The translations under genes were made by a program, and so were the position numbers. Of a stretch of 64,000 bases of DNA, positions 17,649 to 26,839 are shown in pieces. The stretch's first letter is position 1; each line of letters starts with the position of its first letter. The notes beneath the pieces were generated by a model. It was not told the origin of the DNA, did not search any database, and was given only the letters and a program-made list of their open reading frames with translations. This DNA comes from Ktedonobacteraceae bacterium. GTDB taxonomy: Bacteria; Chloroflexota; Ktedonobacteria; Ktedonobacterales; Ktedonobacteraceae. The DNA lies in contig DASRBN010000025.1 of assembly GCA_035653615.1 (NCBI GenBank), positions 236,901-300,900 of the forward strand, written 5' to 3'.

Positions 17649-19135
17649 TTGCTCGCTATGTGCTGGGTATCGATGTTGGTACAACTGCTCTGAAGGCGAT
17701 TGCCTTAGAGCGCGAACAGGGTATCGTGGCGCAGGTCGAATTACCCCATGAGTTGCGTTCTCCTCATCCTGGCTGGGCGGAAGAAGATCCAGAACAATGG
17801 TGGGCAACTTGCTGCGAAGCCTGTCGTCGCCTGCTTCAAGTAGTTCCGCCGCGAGCCATCGAGGCGATAGGAATCTCCGGGATGGTGCCTGCTCTGCTCC
17901 TGCTCGATGCCTCTGGTACTCCACTGCGGCCCGGCATTCAGCAAAATGATGTGCGCGCGATTCAGGAGGTCGAAGAGTTACGTGCCGCCGTGGACCCGCG
18001 AGAATTTCTGCGCATCACTGGAGGTGTTCCGAATCAGCAAAGCATTGATACGAAGTGGCGCTGGCTGGGGCGGCATGAGCCTCAAGTTGTCGAACAGACT
18101 GCGCATATGTGTGGCTCGTATGACTTCATCGTCTACAGGCTCACCGGTCATTACTCACTGGAGGAGAACTGGGCTGTCGAAAGCGGCCTGTATGACGTAA
18201 CGCGGCACCGTTGGCATCGACCCTACCTGGAACACGCCGGCATCGATCCCGCCCTGTTGCCCCCTGTACATGCGCCGGTGGAAATTGTGGCCGGGGTAAG
18301 CGAAGAGGCCGCACGATTGACGGGCCTCCTCAGCGGCACTCCTGTAGTCGCAGGTAGCGCCGACCATGTAGCGGCAGCGCTGGCAGCGGGGCTTACCCAG
18401 AGCGGCGATGTTTTGCTGAAATTTGGCGGCGCCGGCGATATCTTGTATTGCGATGCGCGCCCCGACCCCGATCCACATTTCTACTTTGACTATCACGATA
18501 TTCCAGGCCTGACGCTGATTAACGGTTGTATGGCCGCTAGTGGCTCGCTGGTCAAGTGGTTTGCTAAAGAGCTGGCCGGTGGCACATCTCCACAGGAGCT
18601 GGATAGCGAGGCGCAGCTGGTAGAGCCGGGCGCGGGCGGAATTGTCGTTTTGCCCTATTTCCTGGGGGAGAAGACGCCCATTTTCGACCCGGCAGCGCGT
18701 GGTGTTTTCGCCGGCGTGATGTTACATCACACCCGCGCACATTTGTATCGTGCTGTACTGGAGGCAGTTTGTTACGGCTTCGCGCATCATTTGACGCTCC
18801 TGAAAGAAGCGGGACGGCCAATCCGCCATGTAGTGGCGGCTGATGGCGGGAGTCGCAGCGCGCTATGGATGCAAATAGCTGCTGATGTCGTAGATCTGCC
18901 CGTACAGGTAGTAGCAGGCCAGGCGGCTTCCGCTCTCGGAGCCGCGTACGTAGCCGCTATGGGGGTGGGTATGTGTACTGATTGGAGTGATATTGCTCGC
19001 TTTATCACGCGGGGGCCGGTTTATTTTCCGCAAATCAGTGCAGTGCAACGGTATCGCAAGGGTTTCGCACTATACCGGGACCTCTACACGCGTTTGCAAA
19101 CCTATTTACCTGAACTCGGCCAGCTCGATTATTGA
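17645..19135 (+). CDS. FGGY family carbohydrate kinase (XylB-like)
   Basis: A 496-residue ATP-dependent sugar/polyol kinase. The N-terminal phosphate loop is GIDVGTTALKAI, then GWAEEDPEQWW, GISGMVPALLLLD, QQNDVRA-like RPGIQQNDVRA and NQQSIDTKWRWL. The second lobe has GSADHVAAALAAG and the FGGY-type signature around FGGAGDI and AADGGSRSALW. It is most like xylulokinase-type members; the substrate is not determined. It is the last gene of the DeoR-regulated plus-strand operon. Confidence 0.9.
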   Translation: MIARYVLGIDVGTTALKAIALEREQGIVAQVELPHELRSPHPGWAEEDPEQWWATCCEACRRLLQVVPPRAIEAIGISGMVPALLLLDASGTPLRPGIQQNDVRAIQEVEELRAAVDPREFLRITGGVPNQQSIDTKWRWLGRHEPQVVEQTAHMCGSYDFIVYRLTGHYSLEENWAVESGLYDVTRHRWHRPYLEHAGIDPALLPPVHAPVEIVAGVSEEAARLTGLLSGTPVVAGSADHVAAALAAGLTQSGDVLLKFGGAGDILYCDARPDPDPHFYFDYHDIPGLTLINGCMAASGSLVKWFAKELAGGTSPQELDSEAQLVEPGAGGIVVLPYFLGEKTPIFDPAARGVFAGVMLHHTRAHLYRAVLEAVCYGFAHHLTLLKEAGRPIRHVVAADGGSRSALWMQIAADVVDLPVQVVAGQAASALGAAYVAAMGVGMCTDWSDIARFITRGPVYFPQISAVQRYRKGFALYRDLYTRLQTYLPELGQLDY

Positions 19136-19411
19136 TACCTGCAGGCTCTACCCTCTTTTCCAGAGAAAAACCGCCTGTCTTAAAAGGATGGAAGACCTGG
19201 TGTTGAAGACTATGCCTTTGCGAGCCGCTTGCAGTAAAGGTCCGCGTGCTAGTGGAAAGCCGTTTCTTTCTCGATGCTGGTATTTGTTCTCGTGGTGAGT
19301 GGGCTGGTCTTCATTGTTGGCTTTCCAGGCCAATCCCATTCTCAGTTTTGAAGCTTCAACCATCGACGCCGGACAAAACGGGTAGTACAGGTAATCGGAA
19401 ATAAAGAGGTG
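19136..19411. other. 276-bp gap without a recognisable gene
   Basis: Separates the converging kinase and nucleotidyltransferase-like genes. Short open frames exist on both strands but show no family resemblance. No clear terminator hairpin was found. Confidence 0.5.
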
Positions 19412-20215
19412 TCAGCGGTTGACCTCTTCCGGCAGCTCGTACCAGGCAATACGCCGACCCGCTAGCGCGCGTATACGCCAGCCCGTGGATTTCGGCGCCT
19501 CCTCCATCAGACGCCGGATCGTCTCGATACGCTCATTCACAAGTGCAGCTTCTTCAGGCTCCAGCAACTCGGTTGCATGTGCTTTTATCTGCTCGAAGTT
19601 GTCATTTACTGTTGTAAACCAGCCCCAGTCTTGTCCGCACAACCGCGTTATGATGCTCACATCCAATTCTTCGCCCGGCTGCCTTGAGGATTCTACAGGC
19701 GGGAAATCGAGCAGCAGCGCGAGTACATCCTGGATATCCTTCGTATTCAATTGCACGATCTGAAGCTTGGTCAATAGCAGATCAGCGGGGCTGAGCGTCA
19801 AGGGATGGAGGTGGAGGCGCTGGTCGAGCGACAGCTTGTGGCACATCTCGAAACTGCCCACGAAGATATCCACCTGCCGCGATCTCGGCTCATCATAAAA
19901 GAGCAGCCGTTTTTCGCCATGCAGGGCGTTGAAACGACGATTGGCTGAGTAGCCGTTAGCGGTCAAAAGGCTGGTAAGAGCGCGAGTCTGCTTGCTGCCC
20001 ACGACAAAATCAAGATCAGCATAGCTGCGATTGAGCGCACGATGGCTAGCATGCGGGCAGCACAGCTGTATGGCAACACCGCCCAGCGCGCGCAGCGTAA
20101 TTCCTTTCTCTTGTGCCAGCGCAATCAAACGTTGCGCCTCTTCCTGCCCCGCCTCAAGCGTCGGAGGTTTTTCGTCATGCGAACTGCTGGTATCAGTATC
20201 GGGTTCTGGTTTCAT
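19412..20215 (-). CDS. Nucleotidyltransferase-fold protein (AbiEii-like)
   Basis: A 267-residue protein from ATG 20215, preceded by AAGGGT. It shows the short nucleotidyltransferase pattern LGGVAIQL followed about 25 residues later by YADLDFVV, where the DxD-type acidic pair sits. Then come a third acidic site in RQVDIFVG and LSPADLLLTKLQIV, as in minimal nucleotidyltransferases of the AbiEii/DUF1814 type. No antitoxin-like partner is adjacent, so a toxin role is not supported. It lies between the two catabolic units and its relation to them is unclear. Confidence 0.55.
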   Translation of the reverse strand: MKPEPDTDTSSSHDEKPPTLEAGQEEAQRLIALAQEKGITLRALGGVAIQLCCPHASHRALNRSYADLDFVVGSKQTRALTSLLTANGYSANRRFNALHGEKRLLFYDEPRSRQVDIFVGSFEMCHKLSLDQRLHLHPLTLSPADLLLTKLQIVQLNTKDIQDVLALLLDFPPVESSRQPGEELDVSIITRLCGQDWGWFTTVNDNFEQIKAHATELLEPEEAALVNERIETIRRLMEEAPKSTGWRIRALAGRRIAWYELPEEVNR

Positions 20216-20252
20216 CTTGTACCCTTTATATCGTGAAAAAGGACCTCTCACG

Positions 20253-20266
20253 TGTCATGCTGAGCG
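20253..20266 (+). repeat. Short copy of the dispersed TGTCATnCTGAGCG repeat
   Basis: TGTCATGCTGAGCG, upstream of the nucleotidyltransferase-like gene; only the left half of the element is kept. Confidence 0.6.
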
Positions 20267-20368
20267 GTTTTTTGTTGGCTTGCTACGCAAGAACATACCC
20301 ATGTTTAGAATGTTATACCACAAAACCCCCCTTTCCAAGTAACTGCATAGCCAGAACATCTCTTCACG

Positions 20369-21397
20369 TCAAAAATCCAGGGAAGCCGTGACGCGCTCGA
20401 TGAAATCGGGGGTGATGCCGCGCTGGTGAATGATGCCGTACCAGCGCTCATCTGCCAGTGTGCGTTCGCGCAACGTCTTCAAGGCAGTGATGACATCGGC
20501 GCGGCTCAGCCCGTTGGCGCGGGGAGAATGCGGCAAGCCTACACGTTGCATAATGGCCTCGATCTCTTCAGGGGCATTTTCCTGGAGCTGGCTCATCAAC
20601 TGAATGCCCAGACCGACAATCCAACCATGCACAAACGTGCGCCGTGTCAGATACTCGACGTTGTAGGCAAAGAAATGCTCTGGCCCTTCTTCAGCCCGGT
20701 AGTGGCCGAGGGGAATACAGATATCGTTAATTTCCAGGTAACATTCGACAATGGTGCGAATGCCCTCATCACTGAGGGTGCGAATCTCTTCCGCCGCTTC
20801 ATCTAGCCGCCGGATGAGCCCCCGTGCGCGTTCCACAGCCTCCGGCACATAGCCTTGCGGTTCCTGCCCCACATCATAGGCCAGCTTCCAATCGAATGAG
20901 GCTGTGTGAATGGAGAGGATATCACCGCATCCGGCAATATTGAGTTCGGCAGGTGCTGTACGAATCAGGTCGTAATCGACCACTACCAGTTCGGGTGTGA
21001 CTGCGCCGATATACTCCACGCGGCCATTGTTGCGCACTCCTACCGCCTGCGTGACATAGGCATTGGTGGAAACTATCGTGGGAATAGTGATCAGTGGGCA
21101 GCCCCGTTTCCACGCGATGTACTTGCCCATATCCATTGCCTGTCCACCGCCAACGGCAACGACAGCATCGCACGAGGGCGCTATTTGCTCGATCTGCTTG
21201 GCATGTTCCAGCTCCATATCCTGTACGTCAATCACCTTCACCGGCTGCGCGCCGATCTGCCCCTTGACCAGTCCCCAGGGAACGGGCATACTGGTGACGA
21301 CATAGCGTCCAAACTGCGAACCGAGACCATGAACGAGGCCGCGCCCGAATTCCAGGTGTTTGACATTAGCATGTTGTAACTGTTCGAGTAGAGACAT
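20369..21397 (-). CDS. sn-Glycerol-1-phosphate dehydrogenase-like enzyme, copy 1
   Basis: A 342-residue member of the iron-containing alcohol dehydrogenase/dehydroquinate synthase superfamily, nearest by eye to the AraM/EgsA branch. ATG 21397 has AAAGGA seven bases upstream; the longer frame reads through a repeat and is rejected. The NAD-binding GGGQAMDMGKYIAW and TIPTIVSTNA are clear. The metal ligands are all present: Asp in GCGDILSIHTA, His in EHFFAYN, His in FVHGWIVG. The family reduces dihydroxyacetone phosphate or oxidises related polyol phosphates. A second member lies at 25802-26839; both belong to the GntR-headed unit, suggesting two successive or stereo-different oxidations. Confidence 0.85.
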   Translation of the reverse strand: MSLLEQLQHANVKHLEFGRGLVHGLGSQFGRYVVTSMPVPWGLVKGQIGAQPVKVIDVQDMELEHAKQIEQIAPSCDAVVAVGGGQAMDMGKYIAWKRGCPLITIPTIVSTNAYVTQAVGVRNNGRVEYIGAVTPELVVVDYDLIRTAPAELNIAGCGDILSIHTASFDWKLAYDVGQEPQGYVPEAVERARGLIRRLDEAAEEIRTLSDEGIRTIVECYLEINDICIPLGHYRAEEGPEHFFAYNVEYLTRRTFVHGWIVGLGIQLMSQLQENAPEEIEAIMQRVGLPHSPRANGLSRADVITALKTLRERTLADERWYGIIHQRGITPDFIERVTASLDF

Positions 21398-21410
21398 GGA
21401 TGTTTCCTTT

Positions 21411-21437
21411 AGATCCTTCGTTGCACTCAGGATAACA
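21411..21437 (-). repeat. Dispersed repeat copy overlapping a gene end
   Basis: AGATCCTTCG then TTGCACTCAGGATAACA is a diverged inverted copy of the repeat seen at 1102-1128. It covers the stop codon of the ceramidase-like gene and reaches toward the ribosome site of the next gene. Confidence 0.6.
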
Positions 21438-22779
21438 GGTGATAAACGGCATAAAGTGCATCGATCATGGTCTGACAGAGCTGCTCGCCGGCCTCTGGCG
21501 CAACCTGTGTGGCCTCGCACTCATAGCCGCCTTCTGTATAGATGTTGGGCGTTGGCACGTAGCCGATGAAGCCGTTTGCCAGACCGAGTACCAGCGTCGT
21601 AGCGAACGGCGAATGCTCCCGCGCCTGCATACCATACATGCAGAAGAGTTCTGCCGGTTCTGAAACGAGACCTACGCTGATACCATCGCCTTTCAACCCG
21701 AATGCCGTGACTTCAGCAGGCATATAGGGCTGCCCCAGGTGCTCGCGATTGTAGAGCCGGTAGCGAGCCACTGCCAGGCGCATCTCGATATCCCAGGCCC
21801 GTCTCTCGTCGCCTTCCGCCACAAAGCGCCGCTGCTCCTCTTCCAGAAAGCGAATATACTCCTGTTGTCGTTCGGGTGAGGCGGCGAGATTGAGCGGCAG
21901 TTCCGTGCGGCGCGTCGCGGTTTGAATACGCACCTCGTCCCGGGTCTGTGTGCTCAATGCCACCTGAAGCGCCTCTGCGCCCAGAATCGTTCCCAGCCGC
22001 TCGGCGTCTGCATATGTTCCCGGATGCACAATGGAGTTCATGTCACCCTGCGCTCCGTTGGCGAACATCGCCACGGCATTTCCTCCCAGCACCCGTTCAA
22101 GAAAATTGACGGCGTAGCCAACGTAATCGGCGGAAATTTCGAGATTCGGGCCAAGCACAACCGGGTGACAGGCATAGCTGAGCAAAACTGCCAACACGCC
22201 ACCTGTCGTAGCATCATCCACCCGCAACACGCCCACCTCGCGGTCGGTAATGCCATCGGGGTTTCTGCCCAGAAATGGCAAGCCGCGCAAGGTGCCATCC
22301 GGCAAGATCTCGCGCCGGTTGATGTTGATAAAGCAGGTGCCGCTTCCTGCTCCCACGCGTGCCGGCCGCTGCCTGCGCTCTGCCATGATGACCGCGCTAG
22401 CGATGAGGCGTGGCAGCAGGCGAAAATAGTGCTCGTCTGCCTGCCCCGGCACCAGGTCGCTGGGCGGAAAAGGGCGAACAATCGGCCCCGAGTGCGTATG
22501 CGTGCAGGCAACAATGAGATGCTCCGGCGCAATACCGGTTTCGCGTTCGACAATGGCGCGCACTGCTCCCACTTCCTCGTCATCCAGGCCGATCAGGTCG
22601 GTTGTCACGATGGCAACGGTGCGTTCGCCATCTTTGAGTACCAGGGCGCGGGCGTACAGGTCGTCATGCACATCCTGCGCTGTCTGCTTGCGTCCCTCCG
22701 CCGCAAAATACCCTGAAAGTGGGACTCCGATTGGTGGCGTGATGACCACGCGTGCCGCGCCTGCTTGCAATGTTTCCAT
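21427..22779 (-). CDS. Neutral/alkaline ceramidase-like hydrolase, cytoplasmic form
   Basis: A 450-residue protein with the neutral ceramidase N-terminal-domain motifs: AARVVITPPIGVPLSGYF, the zinc site CTHTHSGP, SYACHPVVLGP, NGAQGDMN and a late GFIGYVPT ... GGYECEA. True ceramidases hydrolyse the amide bond of N-acyl sphingosine and are secreted with an extra C-terminal domain. This one lacks both signal peptide and that domain and lies inside a sugar-type operon. It may hydrolyse an N-acyl amino polyol or amino sugar, or an ester. It starts 18 bp after the phosphoesterase gene and is followed by the first G1PDH-like gene. Confidence 0.8.
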   Translation of the reverse strand: METLQAGAARVVITPPIGVPLSGYFAAEGRKQTAQDVHDDLYARALVLKDGERTVAIVTTDLIGLDDEEVGAVRAIVERETGIAPEHLIVACTHTHSGPIVRPFPPSDLVPGQADEHYFRLLPRLIASAVIMAERRQRPARVGAGSGTCFININRREILPDGTLRGLPFLGRNPDGITDREVGVLRVDDATTGGVLAVLLSYACHPVVLGPNLEISADYVGYAVNFLERVLGGNAVAMFANGAQGDMNSIVHPGTYADAERLGTILGAEALQVALSTQTRDEVRIQTATRRTELPLNLAASPERQQEYIRFLEEEQRRFVAEGDERRAWDIEMRLAVARYRLYNREHLGQPYMPAEVTAFGLKGDGISVGLVSEPAELFCMYGMQAREHSPFATTLVLGLANGFIGYVPTPNIYTEGGYECEATQVAPEAGEQLCQTMIDALYAVYHLLS

Positions 22780-22797
22780 AGCCTGTCTCCTTCCTGG

Positions 22798-23748
22798 TTA
22801 TCCTTCTGTCAGCAGGAAATCCTCAATGCCTTTTCTGCCAATCTGTACCAGTGCGCCGCGCAGCACGCCTTCGCCATACTCGCTACCTGGATTGATGCAG
22901 AGCGTGCGTCCCAGTTTCACGTTGCCACGCGACTCGTGAACGTGGCCGTGCAAGGCCAGCATCGGGGAGTAGCGTTTGATGACGTTTGTAACTGCTGTGC
23001 TGCCTACTGGCACCATCTGCACACCGCCTGGCAAAACCAGGGGCTTCAAATTGTTATCGAGCTTTGGAGCCTTATCGAGCGGAGTATTGTAGGGTGGAAC
23101 ATGTATGTTGTAGATGGCTTTCGTCTGATTTCTCACCTGCCTCGCCAGCCCATCCAGCAACTTTTCCAACTGGTCTTCCGGCAATTCACGTGGGCTGTGC
23201 CAGGGCGTGATATTCGTCGTACCGCAGGAGATCATCTCGCACTCGCCTTTGAGCACCACGACGCGCTCCTCCGGATTCACCACCAGTCTTCCCCGATTGA
23301 GGATGGCATCGATAGCGACGGGATCATCGTTGCCCGGTGAAATGTAGCATTCGACGCCCGTGCCGCGCAGCCGCTCCTCGGTAAGCTCCATCCAGCGGTT
23401 GATGGACTCGCAGGCCAGCTTCACAAAAAGCTCCTCAACTTTCCCCTGATCCTCACTCAGTGCGGCCACTTCCTCCGGCGTGAGCAGCGCCGGATAGTAG
23501 CCAGCATCCCGTAGCTGTTTCTGTGCGTTGACCAGCTCGCTCCCACTGACCTGGTGCTCTTCGCCATGCCAGCGAAAGCTGTAGGTACCGGAATCGCCCT
23601 CCACGATAGGCATGATCAACTTCCCCGTAATATCGCCACCCAACACAAGAACATCTGCCTTATAAAACTTTGCCGCGTTGATGAACTTGCGGAAGCACAC
23701 ATCCGACCCGTGAATATCGGTCACGAAATACAAACGAAAACCGCTCAT
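22798..23748 (-). CDS. Metallophosphoesterase (calcineurin-like), copy 2
   Basis: A 316-residue paralogue of the 13044-13991 protein with TDIHG, LGGDITGK, SPGNDDP, NIHVPPYNTPL and LHGHVHES. AAGGAAG lies eight bases before the ATG at 23748. The lengths match, and conserved stretches run along the whole protein, including the unusual NPGS(D/E)(F/Y)(S/G)EGVL(H/R)G end. Duplication with one copy per catabolic unit suggests a common type of phosphoester intermediate in both. Confidence 0.88.
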   Translation of the reverse strand: MSGFRLYFVTDIHGSDVCFRKFINAAKFYKADVLVLGGDITGKLIMPIVEGDSGTYSFRWHGEEHQVSGSELVNAQKQLRDAGYYPALLTPEEVAALSEDQGKVEELFVKLACESINRWMELTEERLRGTGVECYISPGNDDPVAIDAILNRGRLVVNPEERVVVLKGECEMISCGTTNITPWHSPRELPEDQLEKLLDGLARQVRNQTKAIYNIHVPPYNTPLDKAPKLDNNLKPLVLPGGVQMVPVGSTAVTNVIKRYSPMLALHGHVHESRGNVKLGRTLCINPGSEYGEGVLRGALVQIGRKGIEDFLLTEG

Positions 23749-23948
23749 AAAGAATCTTCCTTCCTATCCATCGCCTCCATCACAATGCCCGGTCCGCCAG
23801 ATTACTCCATAACCTCACCACCCAGGACGACCACAAGAATTGCCTCTACTCTCTATGACCCCTTGCTGGCACATTCGCGCCGGCAAGCGGTGGATGGTAG
23901 AGCCAACTCTTGCGGTTGACCAGGTGGGGGGATGACCTGGCCTATGGT

Positions 23949-25583
23949 CTATTCTGGCGGAATATCCTTATACGCCTGCGCTATATCCAGCTGCCGGGTG
24001 CTCCTATTGATGAAGCGCGACACGAAGTAGAGCAGGGCGGGAATAATGATGCCAAGAGCAGTGAAGAAGACACCTTTCAAGAAAGTCGGGTCAAGCACGT
24101 TCGAGCTACCACCGAAAGCCGGGGAGGTGAAAGCGATGTAGCAGAGCACACCGTTCACAATCATCGAGAGCGCCCCCCAGATCGAGATGGCCGGTACGCC
24201 TAGAAAACGAGCACGCACGAAACCCGGAGCTTTCTCGAAGATGTCTGGCCGGCGGAAAGGAAAGATCACCGCCGCGAAGGAGATGATAATCCCGACCAGC
24301 GCGCTGAAGGCTGCCAGGCCAAGCAACTGCCCGAAGTAGTTCGTCTTGATCGTAATCAGGGTGAACAGTTCGATGACGATAGCTACAATCACCGTCGCGA
24401 TGACCGGGGAGTGGAGTCGCTCGTTCACATCGGCCAGCCTGCCTGGTAGCAGCCGGTCGAATGACCAGGCGAAGAGGTTGCGCGTGCCGATCAGCACCGC
24501 CGGGGGCTGAATCCAGAAGATGGCGGCCAGGAACGTCAGGGCAATAATCATATGGACAATTGGGTTCGTGGTCACGAACAGGCCGAGGGCGGGCATTACC
24601 GCCGGGAAAGGCAATGCATTGGAGTTAGGGAAGGCCAGTCCATTGGTAGCCAGCGAGCCGATAAAATCCTGCCCGTAGTAATGGTAGATGGCGAGCATGC
24701 CCAGGCTGAATCCGATGGCCCCACAGATCAACGCGGTCAGCATCGCCCGCATCACCGAGGAGGGAGCCTGCTTGATTTCACCGCTGAAGTAGCCAGAGCT
24801 CTGGAAGCCGTTGTAGCTCTGGAAGGCGTAAATAACGGCCTGGAAGGTGTTGAAGAACACCGCAGCGGGCAGGATTTTGTAGCCATTCTTCGCTGCCGTA
24901 GCGAGCACTGCCGCGTAAGCTCCATTGCCTTGACTGGCGTTGAACAGCGAGACAAAATCGCTGTGCGAGGAGGCAAAGAGCAGGATGAGCCAGAAAATCG
25001 TGCCGAGCATGATGAAGGTGAACAGCCCGAACATAATCTGGCGCACGCGCCGCAGGCCGAGCAGAAAGACGCCCAGCAGGATTAACGTGACAACCGTACC
25101 AACCGTGACGGCGCCATAGCCGGTAGTATCGGCGCAGAATGCCGCCACATTGTCCAGTCCGATGATGTGGAAAACCGGGGGCAAGAACCAGGTTGCCATC
25201 AGCAGGCTGTTGAGGCCGGCGCTGGAAAGCAGAATAAAGGTGACGAAGAAGTTGACCCCGAAGCCGATGGCCGGGTGCAACACCCGGCTGGCCCAGACAT
25301 AGTCGCCGCCGGAGCGGGGCATGGCGGCAGTAAACAGGGCATAGACCATGCCAATGGTGAGCATGGCGGGAGCAGAGAAGATGAACGCCAGGGGCATGTT
25401 CGCCGCCGGAAAAGTTGAGGTTCCCGTCGCGAATGCTGCCACCTCCGACAGCCCGAGTGGAATGTTCAGAATCGCGAACACCATGATGAACGTATCAACC
25501 CACGAGAGTTCGCGTACCAGTCCTGTCGCCTGGCGGACAAAGACCGCTGCCGCTGGCCTGCCGCTTTCGATTGTATTTGCCAT
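23949..25583 (-). CDS. APC superfamily permease, copy 2
   Basis: A 544-residue, roughly 12-helix transporter from ATG 25583 with GGAGG just upstream. It shares with copy 1 the N-terminal VRQATGLVRELS, the MPRSGGDYVWASRVLHPA segment and a C-terminal YKDIPPE. It lies in the middle of the GntR-headed unit after a 218-bp gap, and could have its own promoter there, though none is obvious. Confidence 0.88.
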   Translation of the reverse strand: MANTIESGRPAAAVFVRQATGLVRELSWVDTFIMVFAILNIPLGLSEVAAFATGTSTFPAANMPLAFIFSAPAMLTIGMVYALFTAAMPRSGGDYVWASRVLHPAIGFGVNFFVTFILLSSAGLNSLLMATWFLPPVFHIIGLDNVAAFCADTTGYGAVTVGTVVTLILLGVFLLGLRRVRQIMFGLFTFIMLGTIFWLILLFASSHSDFVSLFNASQGNGAYAAVLATAAKNGYKILPAAVFFNTFQAVIYAFQSYNGFQSSGYFSGEIKQAPSSVMRAMLTALICGAIGFSLGMLAIYHYYGQDFIGSLATNGLAFPNSNALPFPAVMPALGLFVTTNPIVHMIIALTFLAAIFWIQPPAVLIGTRNLFAWSFDRLLPGRLADVNERLHSPVIATVIVAIVIELFTLITIKTNYFGQLLGLAAFSALVGIIISFAAVIFPFRRPDIFEKAPGFVRARFLGVPAISIWGALSMIVNGVLCYIAFTSPAFGGSSNVLDPTFLKGVFFTALGIIIPALLYFVSRFINRSTRQLDIAQAYKDIPPE

Positions 25584-25801
25584 AAGACCTCCGAAGCTGT
25601 GGTGAAAGAACAAAACACTAAAAGAGATACGGAGACGAGCAACGATGTCGAGCTTGCCTTCATGGCAATTTCAGGAACCATATCTCAATGCGAACAGCCT
25701 CATGCACTCATAATGCCGGTATTTCAACCGGATGAGCGTACGAATTTACCTCCTTTCAAGCCTTTTTCGTCTCTTGAGCCTTACACTTTTCACATCCCTT
25801 C

Positions 25802-26839
25802 TTACTCACACTCAGAAGCAACTTGCCCGGCAAACTCGGGCGTGATCTGTCGCAGGGTAATCACGCTCGAGGGAAATGCTTCGGCTTCTGTATAGTGCCG
25901 CAGCGTCAGCAGCGCATGGGTGAATGCTTCGCGGCTGATACCCAGTTCATGAAGCCGCCAGGGACAGCGTACCCGCTCGATCAGCTGTCTCACCCACTGC
26001 ACCCGGTTCTCCTGTAATCTCGCCATGACGTAGGTGCAGAGACAGATGAGTTGCCCGTGAACATAGCCCTGCCCTGTGATGTATTCGATGTTGTACGCAA
26101 GAAAATGTTCGGAGCCTTCCTCCGGTCGGCTGCTTCCCGTTTGCAGGCAAAGGGTATTCTCGCACACAAAGCTTTCCATGATATAGCGCAACGCCTCCTC
26201 GTCACAGCGCGAGATGGCTTCGGCCCATTCATCCAGTCCATCCAGGATGGTGCGGACCTGTCCTGCAACCAGGGGATCGTAATCATTGCTGCCATGCTGC
26301 CAGTCCCAGAGCGCCGTGTGAATGGAGAGCAAATCGCCAATGCCTGCCCGGTTGAGGTCTGCTGGAGCTTTGCTGATGACCTCGAAGTCGACGGCAATGG
26401 CATCGGCCACTACGAAGCCAATATAGCGCACGCGGCTGCCTGCTCGCACCGCAATCGTATTTGTCACTGCCGCGTCGACAGAAATAATGGTTGGAGCGAG
26501 CATCAGGGGGATGCCGCGTTTCCAGGCTACGTATTTCGCCGCGTCCATCGCCTGTCCGCCACCAATGCCCATCACCATCCCGATTGCAGGCAGCATACGC
26601 TCCATCTGCGCCAGTTCCTCCTGTTCCATCGAATGCAGGTAGATTACCCGCGCCGCATTGAAATCGGTAAATTGCTCGCGGGCACTGGTCCAGGGTTCAG
26701 GCTGTGTCAAGATGGCACAAATGCCACCGGTGGAATCCTGCTGTATCTGGCGTGCTGTCTCCACCAGAATGTTGTGTCCGTAGACCAACGATGGCTGCAT
26801 GGCGCGTTGCAGCAGATCGACGGGAATGTGTTCAAACAT
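25802..26839 (-). CDS. sn-Glycerol-1-phosphate dehydrogenase-like enzyme, copy 2
   Basis: A 345-residue paralogue of the 20369-21397 enzyme: GIGGGQAMDAAKYVAWKRG, TIISVDAAVT, GIGDLLSIHTALWDW, EHFLAYNIEY and YVHGQLICL carry the cofactor and metal-binding residues. GGAGG is six bases before the ATG. Its start overlaps the ROK kinase gene by eight bases, implying coupled expression. Confidence 0.85.
   Translation of the reverse strand: MFEHIPVDLLQRAMQPSLVYGHNILVETARQIQQDSTGGICAILTQPEPWTSAREQFTDFNAARVIYLHSMEQEELAQMERMLPAIGMVMGIGGGQAMDAAKYVAWKRGIPLMLAPTIISVDAAVTNTIAVRAGSRVRYIGFVVADAIAVDFEVISKAPADLNRAGIGDLLSIHTALWDWQHGSNDYDPLVAGQVRTILDGLDEWAEAISRCDEEALRYIMESFVCENTLCLQTGSSRPEEGSEHFLAYNIEYITGQGYVHGQLICLCTYVMARLQENRVQWVRQLIERVRCPWRLHELGISREAFTHALLTLRHYTEAEAFPSSVITLRQITPEFAGQVASECE

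Noticed and set aside
19412..20215. Type IV toxin-antitoxin system from the AbiEii-like nucleotidyltransferase
   Set aside because: No adjacent AbiEi-type antitoxin gene; the fold alone does not support it.
25584..25801. Second GntR operator or promoter in the 218-bp gap before the second APC gene
   Set aside because: No copy of the ATGTC/GACAT palindrome and no convincing -35/-10 pair could be found by eye.
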